64,000 bases of DNA. Source: Candidatus Bathyarchaeota archaeon (GTDB lineage Archaea > Thermoproteota > Bathyarchaeia > Bathyarchaeales > SOJC01). Both the position numbers and the translations under genes were made by a program. Each line of letters starts with the position of its first letter. Position 1 is the first letter of the stretch. Below are positions 44,122 to 53,268 of this stretch, in pieces. The notes below the pieces were generated by a model, which was given only the letters and a program-made list of their open reading frames with translations, was not told the origin of the DNA and did not search any database. The stretch is from contig JAGLZW010000008.1 in the NCBI GenBank assembly GCA_023131225.1, positions 1 through 64,000 on the forward strand. The letters run 5' to 3'.

Positions 44122-45293
44122 TTAATTGCGTATCTCCTCAATTCTTCGCTGCTCAGAATCCATTGCTTATTATTATTTACATTAACGAACGTCATTCGGT
44201 CGGTGCAACTGAAGCACGGGTCTATTCCAACCATAATGGCTGGTATATCAGCGATGTATTCTCCAACAAGCATTTTGCAGAGGGATGGAATATTTCCTAA
44301 GGTTGGGCTTCTTATTTTGTATCGCTCTGGCTTTGTGGTCCCATTTGTTTTTACATAGTGAATGAGTTCTCCTCGTGGTGCTTCAACTCTAGAAACAGCT
44401 TCACCTTCGGGGACTCTTCGTGGAACTCTGATTCTTATCTTTCCTTCTGGTAGGTGGTCCATAGCATAACGGATAATGTTTACGCTTTCAAATACTTCGT
44501 CGCATCGAACAAACAGTCGGCTTATTACATCGCATCCATCATAGGTTATGACCTTAAACGGGATTTCATCATAGGCTATGTAGGGATCATCCGCTCTGAC
44601 GTCTCGTTTGATTCCACTGGCACGTAAGGTTGGTCCAATGGCACAAAGTGCTATGGCGTCTTTTGGCTTTAGGATTCCAATTCCAACTGTCCTTTTCGAG
44701 ATTGTAGGTTCAGTCATCGCGATTTTCTTGTAGTACTTCATTCTCTCTTCAAGGGCATCGAGTCCTTCTCTAATCTTTTCCGCAATTTCTGGCGTTATGT
44801 CTCTTCGTACTCCTCCAATGGTGTTCATAGCATAATGTACCCTGTTTCCTGAAACCAGCTCTAACAAGTCCATAACTATCTCTCGGTCTCTCCACAAATA
44901 CATAAAAAGCGTATCAAAACCAATTTCATGCGAGGCCAGTCCAAACCAGAGATAGTGGTTGTGAATTCTTTCAAGTTCCGCGATAATGGTTCTAATGAAC
45001 CTAGCTCTAGGAGGTATTTCAGCGCCCAAAATTTCTTCGATAGCTTGAGTATAACAAGTTGTATGGGCGTGCGAGCATATTCCACATATTCTCTCAATTA
45101 GATAGAGGTTTTGAATAAATGTTCGGTTTTCTGTTGCCTTTTCGATTCCTCGATGAGCATAACCAATACGTGGCTTGACACCTATAACACGTTCACCGTC
45201 AACTTCAAACATGAAATACTCAGGTTCGATATGGTATGGATGTTGTGGTCCAAATGGGATACGGATAGTTGGATAAGGCATTACTGCTTTCAT
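44118..45293 (-). CDS. nuoD: Complex I-like subunit D with intact [NiFe]-hydrogenase cysteine motifs
   Basis: A 391-residue large catalytic subunit. The ATG at 45293 (ATGA overlap with the nuoC stop) starts at MKAVMPYPTIRIPFGPQHPYH, the family N-terminus; an upstream extension to 45365 lies inside nuoC and is rejected. Unlike NuoD or FpoD, it keeps both nickel-iron ligand pairs: RICGICSHAH (Cys70, Cys73, His77) and DPCFSCTDR (Cys360, Cys363). This makes it a group 4 [NiFe] hydrogenase-type subunit that would reduce protons or oxidise H2. A 25-residue tail follows the second motif. Neighbours are the other ten complex I-like subunits. No maturation protease or Hyp genes are in the window. Confidence 0.93.
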   Translation of the reverse strand: MKAVMPYPTIRIPFGPQHPYHIEPEYFMFEVDGERVIGVKPRIGYAHRGIEKATENRTFIQNLYLIERICGICSHAHTTCYTQAIEEILGAEIPPRARFIRTIIAELERIHNHYLWFGLASHEIGFDTLFMYLWRDREIVMDLLELVSGNRVHYAMNTIGGVRRDITPEIAEKIREGLDALEERMKYYKKIAMTEPTISKRTVGIGILKPKDAIALCAIGPTLRASGIKRDVRADDPYIAYDEIPFKVITYDGCDVISRLFVRCDEVFESVNIIRYAMDHLPEGKIRIRVPRRVPEGEAVSRVEAPRGELIHYVKTNGTTKPERYKIRSPTLGNIPSLCKMLVGEYIADIPAIMVGIDPCFSCTDRMTFVNVNNNKQWILSSEELRRYAIK

Positions 45294-45775
45294 CCCTTCG
45301 TAACTTTCTTCTGGATTTTTTTGATTGTCCATTCTTTCTTCAACGGATAAACGTCCGACGGCCATCCATCAGGTAAAATTAGGGGAGATAAATCTGGGTG
45401 TCCCTCAAAAATAACTCCCAGGATGTCGTGGACTTCTCGCTCATAAAGTGTGACGCCAGGTATAAGATCGGTAATGGTTGGCAAGACAGGTTTATCCTTC
45501 GCCACTCGAATTTTCAGCGAAAGCTCTATCGTTCCGTCACGGTTTAGATGATAAATAACCTCAATTTCTTTTCCAACATCGGCGCCTGTTATTGTTGAAA
45601 CGTGGGAGAACCCCATCTTTTTTGTTAAATAACGAATTGTTTTTATAAACACTTTCTTGTTAATAAGAATGAAAATTCTGCGAGGGCGAGGGACTTCACT
45701 TTCTAGAACATTCTTTCCAATAAGATGTTTCATTTCTCTAATGATTGCGTTTTCTTCCGTTGTTTCTTCCGTCAC
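45290..45775 (-). CDS. nuoC: Complex I-like subunit C
   Basis: A 161-residue 30-kDa-type subunit. VTTITGADVGKEIEVIYHL-like beta core and the signature YEREVHDILGVIFEGHPDLSPLILPDGW identify it. GTG 45775 was chosen: it lies three bases after the nuoB stop, while the longer frame up to 45847 lies inside nuoB. It links subunits B and D in the catalytic arm. The stop overlaps the nuoD ATG. Confidence 0.92.
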   Translation of the reverse strand: MTEETTEENAIIREMKHLIGKNVLESEVPRPRRIFILINKKVFIKTIRYLTKKMGFSHVSTITGADVGKEIEVIYHLNRDGTIELSLKIRVAKDKPVLPTITDLIPGVTLYEREVHDILGVIFEGHPDLSPLILPDGWPSDVYPLKKEWTIKKIQKKVTKG

Positions 45776-45777
45776 TT

Positions 45778-46200
45778 TTAGCCAGCCTTGAGTTTCTCGA
45801 TAAGTTTTACAATTCCGTTGATTATGGCCTCGGGTTTCGGAGGGCATCCAGGAACATAGACATCAACGGGAATCATTGTGTCTATTCCTCCGTAAACGTT
45901 GTAACAATCCGCGAAAGGGGCGCCGCTAATCGCGCAAGAGCCGACCGCGATGACAGATTTGGGCTCAGGTATCTGTTCGTATATCCTAACCAGTCTATCC
46001 TTTACCTGTCTAGTTACTGGCCCCGTAGTAACCAGTACATCCGCGTGTCTTGGACTGCCCCGCATGATTATTCCAAAACGTTCGATGTCATATCTTGGCG
46101 TTAAGGCGGCTACAACTTCGATGTCGCATGCATTGCAGCCACCTGTATTGAAATGGATGATCCAAGGTGATTTAGTTCTGCCCCACTTTAATAATCCCAT
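45778..46200 (-). CDS. nuoB: Complex I-like subunit B (proximal 4Fe-4S)
   Basis: A 140-residue small catalytic subunit equivalent to the hydrogenase small subunit. The four cluster cysteines are in NTGGCNACDIEVV, VGSCAISGAPF and VYVPGCPPKPE. The proximal cluster passes electrons to the NiFe site of subunit D or, in complex I, to quinone. It is two bases after the nuoA stop and three bases before nuoC. Confidence 0.94.
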   Translation of the reverse strand: MGLLKWGRTKSPWIIHFNTGGCNACDIEVVAALTPRYDIERFGIIMRGSPRHADVLVTTGPVTRQVKDRLVRIYEQIPEPKSVIAVGSCAISGAPFADCYNVYGGIDTMIPVDVYVPGCPPKPEAIINGIVKLIEKLKAG

Positions 46201-46201
46201 A

Positions 46202-46537
46202 TCACCCTCTCCGTAATAATGGGAGTAAAATGACGACGGCCATTAATACGATTAGCGCATAAATAGCTGGAAAGGGACCAGGTGTGTTTAGCGATGTGGC
46301 GAGAATGAACGCGAGGATGTCGAAGACGAGGAAGTAGACGGCGTAAATGAGGAATCTTTCAGCGTTTACCTGAAGCTTAAGTGGCAGGAGATCTTCACCG
46401 CAGGCATAAGGAGCAACCTTACCCTCGGTCTTCTCACCCTTTGCTCCAATCATCCACCCCACCAAGTAGAGGATTAACCCAACAACTATGGATAGGAAGA
46501 AGATGAAGGGCAAGGAAATCAACAAATCGGTCTGCAT
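46202..46537 (-). CDS. nuoA: Complex I-like subunit A
   Basis: A 111-residue membrane protein with three helices. The loop YACGEDLLPLKLQVNAERFLIYAVYFLVFD is diagnostic for NuoA; group 4 hydrogenases of the Ech and Hyf type usually lack this subunit. It is the first gene of the minus-strand A-B-C-D-H-I block and is divergent from nuoJ. Confidence 0.92.
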   Translation of the reverse strand: MQTDLLISLPFIFFLSIVVGLILYLVGWMIGAKGEKTEGKVAPYACGEDLLPLKLQVNAERFLIYAVYFLVFDILAFILATSLNTPGPFPAIYALIVLMAVVILLPLLRRG

Positions 46538-46688
46538 CGGTTCACTGACCTTTCAACTTATCTCTAAAGATACACTCTATTTAACGCTTTTAGGTTTACT
46601 TTAAAAATTCATGACCTTGGTGAAAACTCTTTTAAAAGAGAGCTTCCAAAGTCTTCTGATACAAAGATGATAGGAGAGGGATTTAACG
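46538..46688. promoter_or_regulatory. Divergent promoter for the nuoA and nuoJ blocks
   Basis: On the plus strand CTCTTTTAAAAGAGAG (near 46628-46643) is a TATA box that is also a palindrome (CTCTTTTAAAAGAG). On the minus strand TTTTTAAAGTAAAC (46593-46606) is placed to start the nuoA transcript. Shared control of the two blocks would keep the subunits in balance (inference). Confidence 0.5.
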
Positions 46689-46712
46689 ATAAATGATCTA
46701 CTGCAGATTGCT

Positions 46713-46955
46713 TTGATAGTCTTAACGGTTTTGCTGGCATTGTTGACCGTTGAACTGAAGGACATGCTTCACGCTGTCATCTGCATGGGTGGGATGTGCA
46801 CCGCCATAGGAGCATTATTTTGGCTGCTAAACGCACCGTATGTCTCTGTCTTTCAGCTATTGGTTTACACAGGGGCTGTGATCGTTCTCTTCATAGCCAC
46901 CGTTATGTTAACGGCGAGAAAGGAGAAGCCACAAAATGAAAATAAACTGGGTTAG
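46713..46955 (+). CDS. nuoJ: Complex I-like subunit J, N-terminal half
   Basis: An 80-residue piece with two to three helices and the NuoJ pattern LKDMLHAVICMGGMCTAIGALFWLLNAP...LVYTGAVIVLFIATVML. NuoJ is split here into two adjacent genes, as in several archaeal Fpo clusters. The first start codon in frame is TTG 46713, but homology to NuoJ N-termini (NDLLQIALIVLT) extends to an ATA at 46689, eight bases after GAGAGGG. This suggests an ATA start or a mutated or misread ATG. It overlaps the second half by 20 bases. Confidence 0.85.
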   Translation: MIVLTVLLALLTVELKDMLHAVICMGGMCTAIGALFWLLNAPYVSVFQLLVYTGAVIVLFIATVMLTARKEKPQNENKLG

Positions 46956-47208
46956 AGTAGCTGGTTTAACAACTGTCGCCTTAGTTGTACTGGTTTTTTC
47001 CATGCTGATCGTGAGGTATGAATTTCCAGCCTTCGAATATGCAAGTCCATCTGCAGAACTCATTGAAACTGAAACAACTGCAATAGGGCCAGAGGTTAGC
47101 CGGTTCCTGTGGACTTATCGGTTAATCGACCTAATTGCACAGGCATTTGTTTTGTTCGCGGCGGCCGCTTGCTGTGTAGCGATGTTAAGGGTTGAGGAGA
47201 AAAAGTGA
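46936..47208 (+). CDS. nuoJ: Complex I-like subunit J, C-terminal half
   Basis: A 90-residue protein with two helices (VAGLTTVALVVLVFSMLIV, and LIDLIAQAFVLFAAAACCVAMLRVEE) and an external loop between them. The C-terminal LLIAQAFVLFAAxxG-type segment is the second part of NuoJ. The ATG lies within the end of the first nuoJ gene in another frame; the stop overlaps the nuoK start by four bases. Both halves are required for the subunit. Confidence 0.8.
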   Translation: MKINWVRVAGLTTVALVVLVFSMLIVRYEFPAFEYASPSAELIETETTAIGPEVSRFLWTYRLIDLIAQAFVLFAAAACCVAMLRVEEKK

Positions 47209-47519
47209 TTCCGCTTGTCTACTACCTCGCAGGTGCTATCGCCCTCTACGTCATTGGCATGTATTGTCTAGCTTCAAAGCGGAACATGATCAGACTTGTC
47301 ATCGGAGTTGAGATCCTAATGAACGCTGCCCACTTAACCTTCATTGTGTTTTCAGCATACAGAACTGTGGGTTACATAGACCCGCTCGGTCACGCCATTG
47401 TGATTATGTCAATAGTGTTCGCGGGTTGTATCACTGGCGTAGCCTTGACAATCGTCACTTACGCCTACAGACATTATGGCACATTAGACGTTCGAAAACT
47501 AAGGCGGTTGAGGGGTTGA
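47205..47519 (+). CDS. nuoK: Complex I-like subunit K
   Basis: A 104-residue three-helix subunit related to MrpC. The helix-2 glutamates are kept (GVEILMNAAHLTFIVFS), and the typical DPLGHAIVIMSIVFAGCITGVALTIV follows. It carries protons or Na+ between the redox and antiporter modules. GTG start overlaps the nuoJ C-terminal half, and it lies nine bases before the antiporter subunit. Confidence 0.93.
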   Translation: MIPLVYYLAGAIALYVIGMYCLASKRNMIRLVIGVEILMNAAHLTFIVFSAYRTVGYIDPLGHAIVIMSIVFAGCITGVALTIVTYAYRHYGTLDVRKLRRLRG

Positions 47520-47528
47520 CGGTCTAAG

Positions 47529-49019
47529 ATGTTTACCCAGCCTTTGGATGTCCTCCTCATATTCACGATTACAACGCCAGTGATTGGGTGGGTGGCATAC
47601 AAAAAGGCGAATCGAAAAATTCAGGGCATATATGCCGCCCTAGGGCTTTCAGTCACAGCCTACTTTCTCTATGAACTGTACAAGGAAGTTGCTGAGAAAG
47701 GTGTCGTCCTAATCGTTGGTCAACTGCCTTTCAGTCCCCCTCTAGGAGCCTGCCTCAAGATAGATATGCTCAGCGTTTTTATGGCGTCCCTTTTCACGAT
47801 AACTGGGTTATTTGCTGTTGTCTATTCAATTAGGTATATGGAACACGACACCGGGTTAACAGAGTATTATACACTTCTCTTAGGCATGATCGCTGGCATG
47901 ACAGGTGTTGTCTTCGCTGGCGACTTCTTTACGCTGTTTGTCTTCTGGGAGCTCATGTGCCTTACATCCTACGCATTAGTCGCCTTTCGAAAGCAAAGAT
48001 GGGAGGCGATAGAAGCCGGGTTCAAATACCTCATCATGAGTGCTGCCGGAAGTGCAACCATCCTCCTAGCCATGTCGTTTCTCTATGGCATGACTGGGAC
48101 AGTGAACTTCGCGGGTCTGGCAGCTAGACTTAACAATGCTACACCTGACGGATGGCTTTACGTAACGTTGACATTGATCATAGTCGGCTTCGGAATCAAA
48201 GCGGCCATCGTCCCATTCCATACATGGCTCCCAGACGCCCACTCAGCTGCACCGAGCCCGATAAGCGCGGTGCTTTCTGGTGTTATGGTGCCAACAGGTG
48301 CTTATGCCCTCATCCGTATTCTAATTCTCGTTTTTGGTTCTATGCAGTCAGTATGGCAAATAACGCTGGCCGTTTTCGCTGTTTTCACGATGTTTGGCGG
48401 CAATATAATGGCCTTATGGCAAAACGACCTCAAACGTTTGCTCGCCTTCAGCACTATTGCCCAAATGGGTTACATTATTTTCGGATTATCAACGGCATCC
48501 TTGTCTGGATTAACTGGAGGCTTGTTCCATATCATGAATCACGCAATTATGAAGGGGCTCCTCTTCCTTTGCGCTGGGTCATTCATTCATCAAGTGAAAA
48601 CACGGGATCTTAAGAAGCTTAGAGGGATAAGGAAGACGATGCCCATGACAAGTATGTTTTTTGCTATCGGCGCTATTGCGATCTCGGCTATTCCACCATT
48701 GAACGGTTTTTGGAGCGAGTGGATGATCGTGACGGCAGGCATAGAAGCCGAAATGATTCTGTTTTCAGCCTTAATGCTCGCTAACATGATCATTTCCGTT
48801 GTCTACTACGTCCGCGTTATTCGCATAATCTTATTAGAAAAGCCTACCGCGGTGTCCAAAAAAGCAAAAGAGGCTCCAGCATCTATGCTCATTCCCACTT
48901 TCATTCTCGCAGCTCTCTGCATAATAATTGGAGTCTATCCAGGACCGTTTATCACTATGGCTTCACAGGCAGCTAAAGCGGCATTGGAAGTGCAGAGATA
49001 CATTAGCCTAATGCTATAA
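47529..49019 (+). CDS. nuoN: Complex I-like antiporter subunit N (MrpD/NuoN family)
   Basis: A 496-residue protein with about 14 helices. The core helices show the functional charges: FVFWELMCLTSYALVAF (Glu in TM5), FGIKAAIVPFHTWLPDAHSAAPSPISAVLSG (Lys in TM7), LAFSTIAQMGYI (Lys/Gln region), and IPPLNGFWSEWM. It is one of three antiporter-like ion pumps of the complex, last of the plus-strand block. The 3' end overlaps nuoM by 17 bases in convergent orientation. Which of N, M or L it equals rests on order only. Confidence 0.88.
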   Translation: MFTQPLDVLLIFTITTPVIGWVAYKKANRKIQGIYAALGLSVTAYFLYELYKEVAEKGVVLIVGQLPFSPPLGACLKIDMLSVFMASLFTITGLFAVVYSIRYMEHDTGLTEYYTLLLGMIAGMTGVVFAGDFFTLFVFWELMCLTSYALVAFRKQRWEAIEAGFKYLIMSAAGSATILLAMSFLYGMTGTVNFAGLAARLNNATPDGWLYVTLTLIIVGFGIKAAIVPFHTWLPDAHSAAPSPISAVLSGVMVPTGAYALIRILILVFGSMQSVWQITLAVFAVFTMFGGNIMALWQNDLKRLLAFSTIAQMGYIIFGLSTASLSGLTGGLFHIMNHAIMKGLLFLCAGSFIHQVKTRDLKKLRGIRKTMPMTSMFFAIGAIAISAIPPLNGFWSEWMIVTAGIEAEMILFSALMLANMIISVVYYVRVIRIILLEKPTAVSKKAKEAPASMLIPTFILAALCIIIGVYPGPFITMASQAAKAALEVQRYISLML

Positions 49020-50457
49020 GCCTTAATATGATATCAGGCCAGATCCCTAAGACGAAAGCGATTGCCGACAACACAACTATTGGAATATACAATAGCCAAG
49101 ACGCTTCTTTTGTATTCTCTAATTCTTTAGGGGTAGTTCCGAAGAACACTCTCCAGACGAACCACAGGTAGTATCCAAGGGTAATTACAGTGCTAAATAC
49201 TGCGATTGTGGTTATGAGAATTTTTCCAGAGGAGATTCCCCCTGAGAAAATCATCCACTCGCTCCAAAAACCGTTCAACGGTGGGATTCCGGCTAGGGAC
49301 AAGGCGCCTATCAATGATGCGATACAAGTTATTGGCATCTTTCCAGCTAAGCCTCCCAGCTTTTTGATGTTGCGCGTTCCTGTTTGGTGTATGATCGCGC
49401 CGGCACACATGAAGAGAAGAGCCTTACAAATGGCGTGATTAATCACGTGAAAGAGCCCGCCAGTGGCCCCCAGTGTTGCGTCGGGCAGCCAAGTCGCAAG
49501 TCCGAAGAAGATGTACCCCATCTGGCTAATACTAGAATAAGCTAGCAACCGTTTGATGTCGGTCTGCGCAAGGGCTAACAGTCCACCATAAATCATTGTG
49601 ATAACCCCAAGAGCCATCAAGACATCTGATGTCTGTACCATTGTTTGACCAAATCCAGAAAGAAGAATCCTTGCGATGGCGTAGGCGCCACACTTGATCA
49701 TGGCGCCTGACAGCATCGCGCTTATTGGCGCTGGGGCTTCAGCGTGGGCATCAGGCAACCACGTATGAACTGGAAAGAGCGCCATTTTCACGCAAAAACC
49801 AATCAGTAACAGAACAAACACTGGAAGTATGCTACTTGGAGGGATAGCGATGGCAGCAAGTGGCAATTCGGCAAGGTCGAAGGTGCCAGTAAATACATAG
49901 ATGGACAGTATTCCAAGAAGCATAGCAAGCGATCCAAAATGTGTAAATATAAAGTATTTGAACCCGATGGCTAACCTCTTTTTTGATGTCCCCCAAAAAG
50001 CTATTAAGAAATAGGATGGAACAAGCATCAACTCCCAGAAGAAGTAAAATTGCAAAAGGTTCGCGGAAAGTATTACTCCGATCATGCCAGCCATGAAAAG
50101 CAATAGATTTGCGTAATAGCCCCTTTGCCCACTTTTACCCTTCATGTACTTGATCGAGTAAAAACATGAGAGCGCACTGACAACTGCAACAATTAATCCA
50201 ACAGGAAAGCTAATCATGTCAACCCAGAAACCGAAAGTCAACTTGATTGATGGTGTACGGATCCATGCATATGTAAAGTGTATGGAACCTCGCTCAATGA
50301 GGTCTGTCACCATTGAAAGAATCATAAAGACGGATAGCGAGGCCGCTATCGTCGCTAACCATCCGGCATACTTCTCGACACGCCTTCCAAAAACATAAAG
50401 GGCGACCGCTGAAATTATGGGGATAATGATCGCCAATAGGGGGGCGTGGGGGATCAA
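49003..50457 (-). CDS. nuoM: Complex I-like antiporter subunit M
   Basis: A 484-residue protein with about 14 helices. FYFFWELMLVPSYFLIAFWG, GFCVKMALFPVHTWLPDAHAEAPAPISAMLSG and LLAYSSISQMGYIFFG carry the family charges. It follows nuoL (12 bases) on the minus strand and converges with nuoN, so the third transcription block is L-M. Confidence 0.92.
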   Translation of the reverse strand: MIPHAPLLAIIIPIISAVALYVFGRRVEKYAGWLATIAASLSVFMILSMVTDLIERGSIHFTYAWIRTPSIKLTFGFWVDMISFPVGLIVAVVSALSCFYSIKYMKGKSGQRGYYANLLLFMAGMIGVILSANLLQFYFFWELMLVPSYFLIAFWGTSKKRLAIGFKYFIFTHFGSLAMLLGILSIYVFTGTFDLAELPLAAIAIPPSSILPVFVLLLIGFCVKMALFPVHTWLPDAHAEAPAPISAMLSGAMIKCGAYAIARILLSGFGQTMVQTSDVLMALGVITMIYGGLLALAQTDIKRLLAYSSISQMGYIFFGLATWLPDATLGATGGLFHVINHAICKALLFMCAGAIIHQTGTRNIKKLGGLAGKMPITCIASLIGALSLAGIPPLNGFWSEWMIFSGGISSGKILITTIAVFSTVITLGYYLWFVWRVFFGTTPKELENTKEASWLLYIPIVVLSAIAFVLGIWPDIILRLIALG

Positions 50458-50468
50458 GTTGACTTCTC

Positions 50469-52565
50469 CTAGGGAATATGTCCTCCAAATAGGAACAACA
50501 GAACTATTAGCAACATAGCTCCAATAAAAGCCAATATCATATTATAGGACAACACACCTGTCTGAATCTTTCTGAAACGTTGAGAAAATGATGTGAAAAG
50601 GTTTGCTATTAAATAGTTCAATGCGTCAATGCCCCTAAGTTCTGGGTACTTGTACACAACCTCGGAAAGTCTTCTGAAGAAGCCTGCAACGGAGTAGTTG
50701 AGCGCATCAATGCTATGTTCTAAGCTGTTATGTATTTTATGTGAAAGGAAACATGTGGAGTAGGCGACTTTATAATAGAATGCGTTGATGTAGAAGCGAT
50801 TTAGCAGAAGCTTATGGGCTGCCTTCAGAAACCGATACTTTTCCGTCAACCTCCTAGCATCAGCCTTGTGTGATATGTAAATTCTGTAGGCTGGATAGCC
50901 TCCAATCGCCACCGCCACACATGTTAAGACCGTACTAATAGAAGGAACAAGGTATACAAGAACCTCAACAATGTTGTTGAAAGTCAACTGCCCTAAGAAG
51001 GGTAGGGGTAGAAGAAACTTGTTAAAGGGCCAGATGAGGAGAATTGCTAGGAAATCCAAGAATGCGGTGATTAAAAGAGTTATTGTAAGGGAACTACGCA
51101 TTAAGAATGGGGGATTCTTGATAACCTTTCCATCTGATCCGTAACTCTCCTTTCCGAAGACAAGCCCCATCATTCTGAGAGCGTAAAAGGCTGTTATTCC
51201 AGCTCCAATTATTAACAGAGCAAAAATCAAGTAGCCAGAAACCATCAGCGTGAACTGTCCTCTTAAGCCAGCCTCTTGTGCAAAATCCAAAGCAACTGTT
51301 TGAATCCAATTCGCACACCAAAAGCCACTTAGTAGAGGTATGCCTCCTAGAGCAAGAGCTCCCACTTCCATGCTTCTATGTGCGATCCTACTTTTGAACC
51401 CGCTCATATAGTGCAAATTGTCCGATCCAACTGCATATGAAATGTACGCCGCAGAGAGGAATAGCAGCGCTGAGACGAAGGCGTCTATGGTTAAGAGAAA
51501 GGTGCCAGCTAAGTATCCCCAGCTCATGTCAGCCATTAATCCTGCTAAACCAAAAGCTGCCATCATGTACCCGATCGCGCTTGAGATACCATATGAAAGA
51601 ACTTTGAATATGTTGACTTGAACGATCGCTATAAGAGCACTAATCACAGCTGTGAGTGCACCCACAAATGTCATGACTAGAAAGAAATTAATCATGCCAC
51701 TGTATCCCATGAGGGAAGCCTCATGGAAAATTGGGAGGACTCTAGCCATAAGAAAAGGACCAGCCAGACATTCAGTTAGAGCGTTGAAAGAGGAAGGTGA
51801 GGCAGCTAGTGCATCCGGAAGCCATTCTTGCAAGGGAAACTGAGCTGCCTTTCCTACGGCTCCACCAAAGAACATCAGGGCCGTAACAAACAACAAGCCA
51901 GACCTTGATAATTCTCCCATCCAGTTATTGTTTTGTGAGAGTTCCATGATGTTAAGAGTGTGAGCGTAGGAATATATTATCAAAAGAGACGCGAGCAAGA
52001 GCACATCTGCAACGTGGAGGACGAGGAAAGTTTTCAAGCCTGTATGCGCCTTCTTGGGGTCTTTGTACCAAAAAGCTGCAAGGCCGGTGCAACATATCCC
52101 AACTAATTCCCAACCTATGAACATGAATAGGAGGTTATCAGCTATCACTATTATCACGTATCCGGCGATGAAAAGCTGGATGAGAAACCAGAACCTAGTT
52201 AAGCTAGGGTCTCCACGCATGAATCCTACGGAGAAGAGGGTGACCAAAAAACCTATACTACTGACTACAATAGCCATAAGTACGTTAAACGGATCGACCA
52301 GCACCCCTATATTTACGCCGAGAGATCCGACCCACGGAATCTGCCAATCAAGAGGAATGTTGCCCAACACTTCCCCGCTAACCCAGTTGACTGCATTTCC
52401 TGTGAAAACGTCGAGTGTCATGGAGAGCGAAAAAACGACGCTTGCGCCAACAAATGCCACTGGCGCATAATCTCTCAGCTTACGATGTACTGAGGCAAAG
52501 AGTGGCGTAAGCAGAGCCCCAATCATCGGAATAAGCCAACAAAGCCACGGTGCATACGGAAGCAA
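50469..52565 (-). CDS. nuoL: Complex I-like antiporter subunit L
   Basis: A 698-residue protein. The antiporter core (FIGWELVGICCTGLAAFWY, GGAVGKAAQFPLQEWLPDA, LSYGISSAIGYMMAAFG) is followed from residue 480 by the C-terminal part that in complex I forms the lateral helix: residues 550-640 contain charged amphipathic helices (RRLTEKYRFLKAAHKLLLNRF). This subunit is the distal ion pump. It heads the L-M block. Upstream lies a long, gene-poor region. Confidence 0.92.
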   Translation of the reverse strand: MLPYAPWLCWLIPMIGALLTPLFASVHRKLRDYAPVAFVGASVVFSLSMTLDVFTGNAVNWVSGEVLGNIPLDWQIPWVGSLGVNIGVLVDPFNVLMAIVVSSIGFLVTLFSVGFMRGDPSLTRFWFLIQLFIAGYVIIVIADNLLFMFIGWELVGICCTGLAAFWYKDPKKAHTGLKTFLVLHVADVLLLASLLIIYSYAHTLNIMELSQNNNWMGELSRSGLLFVTALMFFGGAVGKAAQFPLQEWLPDALAASPSSFNALTECLAGPFLMARVLPIFHEASLMGYSGMINFFLVMTFVGALTAVISALIAIVQVNIFKVLSYGISSAIGYMMAAFGLAGLMADMSWGYLAGTFLLTIDAFVSALLFLSAAYISYAVGSDNLHYMSGFKSRIAHRSMEVGALALGGIPLLSGFWCANWIQTVALDFAQEAGLRGQFTLMVSGYLIFALLIIGAGITAFYALRMMGLVFGKESYGSDGKVIKNPPFLMRSSLTITLLITAFLDFLAILLIWPFNKFLLPLPFLGQLTFNNIVEVLVYLVPSISTVLTCVAVAIGGYPAYRIYISHKADARRLTEKYRFLKAAHKLLLNRFYINAFYYKVAYSTCFLSHKIHNSLEHSIDALNYSVAGFFRRLSEVVYKYPELRGIDALNYLIANLFTSFSQRFRKIQTGVLSYNMILAFIGAMLLIVLLFLFGGHIP

Positions 52566-53268
52566 TAAACCATCCTCGCAGAGCGCATTGAGATAACGTA
52601 TATTGCGCTTAGTAGTTCAAATATTTAATACCGATAAACACGGTTAAAAGACAAATAAATATCATGTAATTTATAAGTTCATAGTCAAAGCAGAAGGATG
52701 GAAGCCTCGTGAAAAGATTTTGGAAAGGGCTGATGGAGTTGCCATTTTCATAATAACATGTCTCTCCGTAGCACTCTTAGCCTATGAACATTTGACTATG
52801 CGCGCGCGTTTCAATCTAATATGAAGAAATGCATGTATGCAAGCAGAATCTTTGTAGATCTCAAATTTCAGCGTTTTTTCTGACAAAATAATCGCCTTGA
52901 AGTAAATGTGAATCAGTTTATAAATACCTCCTTTGACATAATCATGTCAACCATTTTAACGTCAAAGTAATGAACATTCCGAGTATCATCATGAATACTT
53001 AGATTCTTCTTGTCATTGCGGCATAAACTAATCCAAGATGCACACGGAGTAAACAAGCAAAGCTATGACGCATACGGATGCTGCAAACGTCATGTGTGGA
53101 ATAAATATTCAGTATAAGTAGTCTAAATGTATTGTTGATAAAAATCTGGATTAAGATATGTATGTATCGGCTTGAAATTGTGAAATAACATAGCACGCAC
53201 CTGAAGCTTTTTATGCTAGACGATATTCTATGAGTAGATTTAGATGCACACACAAATGAAGTGGTAAA
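52566..53268. other. 703-base gap before the membrane protein pair
   Basis: No credible gene is seen. Minus-strand AT-rich sequence near 52615-52640 (with TATTTAATACC) probably contains the nuoL promoter. The plus strand has an unstarted frame of about 45 codons near 52665-52820 with one hydrophobic segment (VAIFIITCLSVALLAYEH), likely chance or relic. A GCGCGCGCG tract lies at 52800-52808 and an alternating ATGCATGTATGCA at 52829-52841. Several ATTTAATA or ATTCAGTATAAGTAG TATA candidates lie at 53100-53160. Confidence 0.4.
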
